Below are positions 56,285-64,000 of a DNA stretch of 64,000 bases, one piece after another. Position numbers and translations under genes: made by a program. Origin of the DNA: Lithobates sylvaticus (taxonomy: Eukaryota; Chordata; Amphibia; Anura; Ranidae); assembly GCA_028564925.1 (NCBI GenBank), contig CM053026.1:130856150-130920149 (forward strand). The letters are read 5' to 3'. Numbering within the stretch: the stretch's first letter is position 1; every line of letters begins with the position of its first letter. The notes under the pieces are model-generated. The model searched no databases. It was not told the DNA's origin and worked only from the letters and a program-made list of their open reading frames with translations.

Positions 56285-57715
56285 CAGTATCTCACAAAGT
56301 GAGTACACCCCTCAATTTTTTTTAAATATTTTATCTTTTCGTTTGACAGAGCTGAAGACATTATACTTTGTTACAATATAAAGTAGTGAGTGTACAGCTT
56401 GTATAACAGTGTAAATTGGCTGTACCATTAAGATAACTCAACACACAGCCATTAATGTCTAAACCACTGGCAACAAATTGGACCCAATTAGCCATTTTCC
56501 CTCCCCAGTGTCATATGACTCATTTGTGTAACAAGGTCTCAGGTGTGAATGGGGAGCTGGTGTGTTAAATTTGGTGTTATCACTCTCACTCTATCATATT
56601 GGTCACTGGATGTTCAACATGGCACCTCATGGCAAAGAGCTCTCTGAGGATCTGAAAAAAAGAATTGTTGCTCTACATAAAGATGGCCTAGGCTATAAGA
56701 AGATTGGCAAGACCCTGAAACTGAGCTGCAGCAAGGTGGCCAGGACAATATAGTGGTTTAACAGGACAGGTTCCATTCAGAACAGGCTTATCCATGGTCG
56801 ACCAAAGAAGCTGAGTGCACGTGCTCAGCGTCATATTCAGAGGTTGTCTTTGGGAGATAGATGTATAAGTGCTGCCAGCATTGCTGCAGAGGTTGAAGGG
56901 GTGGGGGGGTCAGCCTGTCAGTGCTCAGACCATACGCTGCACACTGCATCAAATTGGTCTGCATGGCTGTCATCCCAGAAGGAAGCCTCTTCTAAAGATG
57001 ATGCACAAGAACGCCTGCAAGCAGTTTGCTGAAGACAAGCAGACTAAGGACATGGATTACTGGAACCATGTCCTGTGGTCTGATGAGACCAAGATAAACT
57101 TATTTGGTTCAGATAGTGTCAAGCGTGTGTGGAGGCAATCAGGTGAGGAGTACAAAGACAAGTGTGTATTGCCTACAGTCAAGCATGGTGGTGGGAGTGT
57201 CATGGTCTGGGGCTGCAGGAGTGCTGCCAGCACTGGGGAGCTACAGTTCATTGAGAGAACCATGAATGCTAACATGTACTGTGACATACTGAAGCGGAGC
57301 ATGATCCCCTCCCTTCGGAGACTAGGCCCCAGGGCAGTACTCCAACATGGAAACGATCCCAAACACACCTCCAAGATGACCACTGCCTTGCTAAAGAAGC
57401 TGAGGGTAAAGGTGGTGGACTGGCCAAGAATGTCTCCAGACCTAAACCCAATTGAGCATCTGTGGGGCATCCTCAAATGAAAGGTGGAGGAGCGCAAGGT
57501 CTCTAACATCCAGCAGCTCTGTGATGTTGTCATGGTGGAGTGGAAAAGGACTCCAGTGGCAACCTGTGAAGCTCTGGTGAACTCCATGCCCAAGAGGGTT
57601 AAGGAAGTAATAGGAAATAATGGTGGTCACACAAAATATTGACACTTTTTGGGCCCAATTTGGACATTTTCACTTAGGGGTGTACTCACTTTTGTTGCCA
57701 GCGCTTTAGACATTA
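56285..57715 (+). mobile_element. Tc1-like transposon F, right terminus missing
   Basis: The left end CAGTATCTCACAAAGTGAGT with ACACCCCT follows TA at 56283-56284. Near the right, AGGGGTGTACTCACTTTTGT (57676) is the internal repeat of this family, but the final part that should mirror the left end is absent. The sequence passes directly into a MITE at about 57712. The transposase is decayed. Confidence 0.88.
56619..57642 (+). pseudogene. Tc1 transposase F, nearly full length with a lost catalytic Asp
   Basis: It starts MAPHGKELSEDLKKRIVALH. A TAG at 56751 replaces an expected Gln codon. A frame change falls in the G run near 56900. The longest frame (to 57480) carries LWSDETKINLFG (first Asp), [23 protein letters not shown] and [14 protein letters not shown]. 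In HGND the second catalytic Asp has become Gly (codon 57349-57351). A TGA at 57478 is followed in frame by KVEERKVSNIQQL, ending HTKY with stop at 57640. Confidence 0.92.
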
Positions 57716-57930
57716 AAGGGGAAGTAAACCCTGATGGGTTTTACTTCCTCTTTTGCTCCCTACAAACCCTGCAAATTAAAAGCATAATGGGCTAGTATGC
57801 ATTGCATTGAGGGAACCATGAATGCCAACATGTACTGTGACATACTGAAGCAGAGCATGATCCCCTAGTATGCATTGCATACTAGCCCATTATGTGACAC
57901 TTACCTGCAAGAGAACCAAAAGATCTCACT
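57716..57930. mobile_element. Palindromic MITE carrying a captured Tc1 fragment
   Basis: The left end TTAAAGGGGAAGTAAACCC starts at about 57714. The core words GGGCTAGTATGCATTGCAT (57790) and ATGCATTGCATACTAGCCC (57870) pair exactly. Between them lies about 60 bp (57806-57865) nearly identical to Tc1 F transposase coding sequence at 57250-57310. The right end of the MITE is lost next to the DIRS fragment. Confidence 0.8.
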
Positions 57931-58700
57931 TCCCACCTTTAGATCAGCCGGAAATCTGGATATACACCCTCTCGAAGTTGGTGCCTCCTTGAAACAATAC
58001 CTGGAACGATGTTGGTGCCTCCTTGAAACAATACCTTGAAGTAACGGCTCCTTTCCGTCAGTCAGATTATCTTTTTGTTTTGTTCTACAGAAAGAACAAG
58101 GGGCTCCGGGCCTCTGTCAGATCCATTGCTGCATGGGTTGTACAGGCAATTCATTGGGCATATAGAGAGAAGGGCTTGGCTCCTCCTGAGGTGGTAACAG
58201 CGCACTCAACTAGAAGTCTTTCAACCTTGTGGGCAGCCTCACAGCATGTTGCACCTGAAGTGATCTGTAGGGTGGCTTCATGGTCATCAAGCCATACCTT
58301 TATGTCTCATTATTGTGTTGTGTTGAGCCAGCTGCTCTATCTTCAGTTGATTTTGGTGTTAAAGTACTGTCAGATGACGGTGTTAAATACATTTTTTACA
58401 TGTTTTCCCACCCGGGTGTGTACGGCGAGTTATTTCCCACACGTTGGCTGCCATAGAGTCTGTCAGGAAAACTGAAAATTCCTATCAAAATTTTCCTTTC
58501 CTGATGGACTCCATTGCAGCAGGAGTTCCCTCCTGAATGGCTGGAGTAGGCTAGTTATCAAACATGGCCTCTGGCAGGGAGCAAAGATTTATGGGAGTAG
58601 CATCCTATAGGGTAGTAGAGGCAGGACTAAACCCACACATTGGCTGCCATGGAGTCCATCAGGAAAATTACAGTAAGTATTTTGATAGGAATTTTCCCGT
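57930..58700 (+). mobile_element. DIRS-type retroelement fossil (3' portion)
   Basis: A fragment of a DIRS-family element, the tyrosine-recombinase class of retrotransposon. It holds the C-terminal part of a tyrosine recombinase (about 58023-58350), with the HSTR motif and a WSSSHTFMSHY end typical of the family. Terminal-repeat sequence follows (about 58430-58690), in which TTGGCTGCCAT and AGTC-TGTCAGGAAAA words recur in direct and inverted form, as in DIRS termini. RT and gag-like parts are absent, so it is broken and looks old. Confidence 0.7.
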
Positions 58701-59922
58701 TTCTTTTTAAATTATAATTGCCCCTTTTGAGTATTCTTTGCAAACTGAAGTTTAACCACATTCACCAAGCTAAGTTATAATTCCCTTGTAAAGTGAAAAC
58801 TCCCTTGCAATCTGTACAGCCAATTTGCCTTTAGTAAATCAACCCTATTGCTTCCAATGTGCTAGCAACTCATAGATAAGTATTAAAGCAAGGAGCATTA
58901 ATGCTCAGCCAGCACTGCAAAGCAGGTAGCAAAGTCTGCACATGTAATGAGCTATTATACTTGTCCCATGTACAAATATAATTGCAAATTATAAAAAAAA
59001 AAAATCAAAGGAAACCAGGTAACAATACATATTGAAAAAATCTGTTACTTCACGCAGTTCTGCTTTACATGTTTATCTAGAACGACTTACAAAGTATATA
59101 CATTCCCTTTAAATACTTCTTCAAAGTAATTTATTTCACAGCCCAGTTCTGCAAGGCCAATGCTCGGGACCGTATAAGCTCAAAATAGAGTCTGTTTGTT
59201 CTTGTTAGGTTCAAGACGATATTTTTCCTTCAGATATTTTGTATGACTCTATTCATTTAAGTGAATATAGATAAAATCTTTCCTCACATCTTCTACACAA
59301 AGAAAAATGTTATAAATCATACTGAATTTGTTCTGAGCAAACTCTTTTGATACTAGAGAAGTGTCCCTAAGGTATATTTCTCTACATATGGTGTGATAAT
59401 AATAGTTATTATGCAGAGCCAACATCAGTAAATCAATATAAAATTCTGCAGGTGTCTTCACTTCTCAGCTGTGCACATGAGATTTATACACTCAATTAGT
59501 GCACATAATTGTAGATTTGAGGACCATAGTTACGTTTAATATTTCAAAAAAATATTTTGATACACCAAGTTGTTAGAAATAAAACTAAGATGTTTTAATA
59601 ATAGTAAATGCTTATTTTCAAATAAATAAATGCATACATTATGTTTTAAATGAACCTAAAATGCCATTATGGACCCCTGCCAGAAATTACAGATATGGTC
59701 TCTGGCATTTTAAATCTTCATTCTTATTTACCTAGGTCAGTTTTGCAGGCTGATTAAGTTGGAAATACAGCCCTGTCCTTGCAAGAGAATCAAGGTTCAA
59801 GTTTTGGCTAAAACAAACCCAGTATTGCTAATGGGCCAGAGAGAGAATGGACATTTGCTATAAAGAACTATACTTTTATCAAAGAAAACCAAAGAAACTC
59901 ATGTCAGCCCAGAATTACTCTA
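58701..59922. other. Non-coding stretch with a MITE end fragment
   Basis: At 58741-58848 the words CTTGTAAAGTGAAAACTCCC and GCCTTTAGTAAATCAACCC are one end of a common frog MITE whose other end is absent. The rest is AT-rich. The minus-strand frame 59249-59461 has non-repetitive protein-like composition but no recognised domain. Confidence 0.45.
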
Positions 59923-60340
59923 ATGCCGCGTACACACGAGCAGATTTTCCGTCACAAAAATCTTGGATGGTTTTTCCGACAGAATTTAGCTCAAGTTTGG
60001 CTTACATACACACGGTCACACAAAAGTTTGCTGAACCTTCGACCGTCAAGAACGCGGTGACATACAACACTACGACGAGGCGAGAAAATTAAGTTCAATG
60101 CTTCCAAGCATGCGTCGATTTGTTTCCGAGCATGCGTAGGAATTTTGCGTGTCGGAATTGCTACAGACGATCAGAATTTCCGATCTGAACTTTTTCCGAC
60201 CGAAAAATTGAGAACATGCTCGCAATCTTTTGCTGGCTGGAATTCAATAGTCCGATGGAGCATACACACGGTCGCATTTTCGACCAAAAGCTCTCATCAG
60301 TCTTTTGCTGGCCGAATTTTCGATTGTGTGTACGCGGCAT
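59923..60340. mobile_element. MITE, ATGCCGCGTACACACG family, copy 5
   Basis: It begins ATGCCGCGTACACACGAGC and ends TGTGTGTACGCGGCAT. Internal words GTCGGAA/TTCCGAC and CTTTTGCTGGC (twice) build the arms. It shares the GCGG variant of the terminus with copy 4 at 53495, distinguishing this subfamily from copies 1-3. Confidence 0.87.
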
Positions 60341-60602
60341 AAGACCAGGAGGCCAAATACTAGGCTCCCCAAACTGTCAGTCTGGGCTTGCCATATGATC
60401 TTTAGTTATATACTTTGGATAGTAAATTACTTTTTTTTTTCACAATATAGTTTATTGTATTGTTAAAGAAAAGATGAAATAGTAAATATCTATATTGCAA
60501 TATCAGGATTGTATAAAGGCTGATTAAACAGATTAAGCCTATAGTAGATCATATCTAATTAGAAGCATCCTTTCCTCACAAAGATACTATAGTTTAGTAT
60601 AT

Positions 60603-60660
60603 TGGAGTTTATTTACTAAAGCTGGAGAGTGCAAAATCAGGCTCACTTCTGCATACATAC
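60603..60660. mobile_element. MITE end fragment (TTTACTAAAGCTGGAGAGT)
   Basis: GTTTATTTACTAAAGCTGG, AGAGTGCAAAATC and CTTCTGCATAC match the left terminus of the MITE at 22210-22390. The remainder is missing. Confidence 0.6.
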
Positions 60661-60710
60661 AGCAGAATGATTTAGCGCAAATTGCAAAAAAAAAAAAAAC
60701 ACAATATAAT

Positions 60711-60872
60711 AAAAGTGCAAACAATTGTGCAAAAAATCTGTACAAAAAAATATATAATCCAATGTATATCCAAAAATAGCAAAGAAGGAAATAATAAAAG
60801 TGCAAACAATTGTGCAAAAAAGATATGTGTATACAAAAAAATAGTCCAATGTATATACAAAAATATCAAAGG
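60711..60872 (+). repeat. Tandem duplication of about 85 bp
   Basis: AAAAGTGCAAACAATTGTGC begins at 60711 and again at 60798. Each copy is followed by CAAAAAA, ATGTATA(T/T)CCAAAAATA-type and ATAGCAAAG/ATCAAAG words. The second copy is shorter by about 10 bp. AT-rich; no coding support. Confidence 0.8.
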
Positions 60873-62094
60873 AAAAGAAAACAATATCCAATTTGAATCC
60901 ACTCCAATCACCAATGTGACATATAATGCGAAATGTGAATCCTCCACTATGTAGATTAGCCTCTGACCTCACTGCCATGACCCCTGCATTATCAGTAGGT
61001 CTCACCACATGTTTTCCCTCTCTGAGGATGAAGACAAACTGCTGCTGCTTCAAATGTCTCTTACTCAGATGGATGAATGAACGGATGGATGGATTGATGG
61101 ATTAATAGATTTCCAATCCCCACAGCATACATGCAGGAAGAAAAAGTACACAAATCTAGTGCTCTCCTTTTAAAACTTTACATTTATTTAGAAAAGGGTA
61201 AAGTATTGAACTTACAAAATGGCACTATAGGCAGTGCTAACCATGAATTGCGTGTCTGTCATATACAATCACAGGATCCCTAGATGCAGAGATGATCGTG
61301 GGATGACGTCATATACCTGAAAACCTCATCTTATACGTACGTTACATCCAAACCTCCGGAATTCCTCAGTAAGGGCTTTTTCAGGGAAAGGCAATGCGAT
61401 TTCAGGGAATGCGTGTGTAAAAAGTCAGACTAAAGTAGTACAGGGACTATTTTGAAGTTGGCACGACTTGCCACAAAGTAGCACATATATGAATTGGTAC
61501 TCATTGGAAATCATGGGGAAGGACTTGTCATACGACTTTTCAGTCCCAAGTCGCAAGACAAGTCGCACAAGTGTGAAAGGGGCCTTACTCTCATTTTATG
61601 GGTTTTAGCTTTAATCTACTGTAGTTGTCTGATAGATGTTGTTATTGATGATCTCTTCTCTAAAAAAAATACTACTTCCCTAGCTGTTACAGTGATTTAT
61701 TTGCATTTAGTGCCTTCTGAGTCATAGACCTGAAACAATTATGCAGATAAGAAGTTCTAGCTGCACTCTCACTTTCTAACCTGCATATATGTTAAAGTTG
61801 CCTGACCTTACCAGCCGACTAGCAATTTGAGAAGGATGCCAGCAATGGAAACCACCATATTCCTCTCAGTATTGATGTCCTTTAACCCCTTCCCATCTGC
61901 CCTTCCCATCGGCCCGGTGGGCTACTATGCCCAGGGAAGGAAGGAGGTCTGCCTAATCATGGGACTATTATAATTGGTTGTAACTGTGCTCACATGCTCA
62001 GGAACCACTCCCGTGGTTGCTGATCACTTTGCTACCACACATATGCATTACAAGAGGTTTAGGTAGTGTATTATCTTCTGTTTCAATATTTGAA
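60873..62094. other. Non-coding stretch with a possible MITE end and GATG-rich tract
   Basis: A short ATGG/GATG tract lies at 61066-61095. At about 61500-61590, GACTTGTCATACGACTTTTC, AGTCGCAAGACAAGTCGC and GTGTGAAAGGGGCC are one end of a common frog palindromic repeat; its partner is less clear near 61400. Nothing else recognised. Confidence 0.45.
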
Positions 62095-62584
62095 TTAAGT
62101 GATTGTAAATGCTTGTTTTTTTTATTAAAATAACAAACATGTCTTGCATATCTGCTCTGTGCATTGGTTTTGTACAGAGCAGCCCTGATTATCCTCTTCT
62201 CGGGTCCCCTGATGATTCTCCTGCCCCACCCCACAGAGTGCCCACCATAGTAAGCCACTTGCTATGGGGACACGTGTGCATGCTTACTCCCAAGCCCCAC
62301 TGTGTGTCCATTGACACACAGAGTGCAGCTCAGGCCGATCGCTCCTCCCTCCTCACTGGTTGTGATTGACAGCAGCAGGAGCCAATGGTTCTTGCTGCTG
62401 TCTCTGAGCCAATGAGTAGGAAGAGAGCTGAGAGAGCCTCTGCACTCATGTACATCACTGGATCGATATTAATCTAAGGTAAGTATAAGGGAAGGCTATA
62501 GGGAGAGCTGCACAAAGAAGGTTTTTACCCTAATGAAGAGAATACATTAGGGTAAAAAACCTTCTGCCTTTAGAACCGCTTTAA
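62095..62584 (-). mobile_element. MITE, same family as 23663, minus orientation
   Basis: On the minus strand it starts TTAAAGCGGTTCTAAAGGC at 62584 and ends near 62095 at TTAAGTGATTGTAAA (complement of the TTTAATATCACTTTAA type end). It contains AAGGTTTTTACCCTAATG and its inverse CATTAGGGTAAAAAACCTT (62517-62562) as a near-perfect hairpin. A GATTGACAGCAGCAGGAGCC and inverse pair flanks 62365-62410. No coding capacity. Confidence 0.7.
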
Positions 62585-63146
62585 TGTTCCAGTCATTGCA
62601 AGCAGAACTAAACCCTACTATTCTTTCCAGCCAAGGAAGTTGCCACCTTACTCTCTGTTTGATCTGCAGTTGCCATGGTCCTGCACATGTGATCAGTTAT
62701 AACACCAGCCATTTGATGGCTTGATAATTCAGTTAAGAGCACAGTCAACTGTGACCATTACCATTCACAGCATGTTTTGAATGTAACCATTTTGGGAAAC
62801 CATTAAGTTAATGGGTTTATTTCCGCTTTAATATTAGATACAACATGCAAGTAGAGCAGGCTCCCAGTAGCATAGTGTGATAAAATAGATGATCATTTAC
62901 AGTTTATTCATTAGGAAACATCTGAGAGAATTTCAAGGGCAATCTGTTACATGTGCCCAACTCAAAATTAAAGTAGTTAATAAATATAATAATATAGATA
63001 ATAACAAAGCTAAAACAAGTAAAGATCGATGTATAAGACAGCTTTTGAACAGTGAGAAGAAAACATCTCTGGTGCATTGTTGGAAAGAAGAGACAAGGCA
63101 ATAGTAAGAAAGGAGGATGGGAAAGGATCCTAGAGGTGAAATCTAA
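62585..63146. other. Non-coding stretch, nothing recognised
   Basis: AT-rich DNA without a supported gene or a defined repeat. The overlapping frames on both strands at 62889-63104 have no domain. Confidence 0.45.
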
Positions 63147-63526
63147 AACCTAGTACACATAGCACACAGACCGAATTTAGGGCGATATCGCCAGTTCAAC
63201 ATAAAACGTCTGACATTCGACCCGTGTGTATGGCAGCCAGTCCAACAGAAACTGGGCTGTTTGGCCAGCTCCTGTAGGATGAGCATGCTGGAAAACCAGC
63301 AACCGACCAGCTCCCAATCAACCCTCTCAGCCAATGGCTGAGAGGGCCTTTTGGAGTGTTCTGGCGGATGAGTAGTCCCCTGTCAGAACACAACAAATCA
63401 GCAGGGGAGATCACTTTACTAACGTCGCATTGTTAGTACAGAGGCTATTACTGGAGCTGACAGGTTTTTTTTGTTCATCCCGCTGGGTTGAACGGAAAAA
63501 AACCTTATAGTGTGTAATAGGCTTAA
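63147..63526. mobile_element. MITE with CCTAGTACACATAGCACACA end
   Basis: The left end AACCTAGTACACATAGCAC and right end ATAGTGTGTAATAGGCTTAA are imperfect inverses. AACCCTCTCAGCCAATGGCT, with its inverse GAGAGGG, forms the centre. Open frames inside on the minus strand are palindrome by-products. Confidence 0.55.
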
Positions 63527-64000
63527 GCAGAAGAGAAGATAAACATGATGGGGCTGGTAAAAGGAATGGCAACATTGTTGTCCTCAAACAAGAGTGCTCA
63601 GGGAGCAAAAGTGACCAGCCATTAAGGAAGCAAAGGGTACCAATGACAGGACGCCCCCCCCCCCCCATCCGTGGCATCAAATGCTTTTATGGTGCCCAAG
63701 ACTGGCAGTTTCTATTTCTGGGTTCTATAGTATTATCCAAGGTTCCAAGATTTTCAGAAATGTTCTAGAATATGGGTAAGCGTTTCATTAACCATAATAT
63801 TATCCACACTGTACTGTATTGTTTTATAGAAAAACAATGTAATCAGCACTGAGACTCACTAATTGACAATTGAATAATCTATACACACAGTAACAAACAA
63901 ATCTTCATGAATCTTCATTTAATCAGTAAAGTTAATGAAATTACCAGTAAAATGCCTATTTACTTATTTACTTTAAACCATCAGTTCAGTGACCTTGTTT
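63527..64000. other. Non-coding end of window with a C homopolymer
   Basis: A run of 14 C lies at 63653-63666. No element or exon is recognised in the remaining sequence. Confidence 0.45.

Noticed and set aside
59249-59461. Minus-strand 70-codon frame outside known repeats
   Set aside because: The composition looks protein-like and a TTTTTCTTTGTGTAG acceptor-like site lies inside, but there is no ATG, no domain and no neighbouring exon.

Overview
This window looks like intergenic or intronic DNA from a large, repeat-rich amphibian genome, most likely a ranid or related neobatrachian frog. I infer this from the repeat families: hammerhead-bearing Penelope-like elements, several Tc1 subfamilies, L1/Tx1-type LINEs, a DIRS remnant, and many palindromic MITEs, including one beginning ATGCCCCGTACACACGGTCGG. 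I see no convincing host exon, tRNA, rRNA, CRISPR array or bacterial-type operon. The coding capacity I can support belongs to transposable elements.

Layout. 1-2.8 kb: a foldback repeat whose left arm is split by a 1.05 kb insertion and whose centre is packed with ACTTGC/GCAAGT motifs. 3.3-6.1 kb: a palindromic MITE, a tandem duplication with 860 bp offset, and a second MITE. 6.2-9.8 kb: a 5'-truncated Penelope-like element (PLE) with a 646-codon open frame (reverse transcriptase plus GIY-YIG nuclease) and a promoter-like 3' region with three NRF1-like motifs, a TATA box and a hammerhead-like fold. 11.8-19.1 kb: two 5'-truncated PLE copies fused head to head and bracketed by a 15-bp direct repeat. 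Inside them lie a TTAA-flanked element, a small hammerhead-ribozyme element with a 14-bp target duplication, and two L1 fragments. 19.36-22.07 kb: a TTAA-flanked element holding a run of palindromes, a 116-bp near-perfect palindrome and about 630 bp of an exact 10-bp-period minisatellite. 23.7-28.8 kb: a nearly intact L1-type LINE inside a MITE. 31-37 kb: Tc1, TTAA, hAT-type MITE and hAT transposase remnants, several nested. 39.7-40.9 kb: a Tc1 copy. 45.8-53.2 kb: an old L1 broken by a nearly complete Tc1 and a hAT MITE. 53.3-58.7 kb: two more Tc1 copies, a MITE with a captured piece of Tc1 coding sequence, and a DIRS fossil. 59.9-63.5 kb: further MITEs.

The elements mostly interact by insertion into one another, and target-site duplications allow a partial order. 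The most interesting object is the 11.8-19.1 kb composite, in particular the short element at 15056-17167. It carries a complete type-I hammerhead fold and looks like a small non-autonomous, PLE-type unit. All homology statements come from reading motifs and from memory of family consensus sequences; no database search was run.
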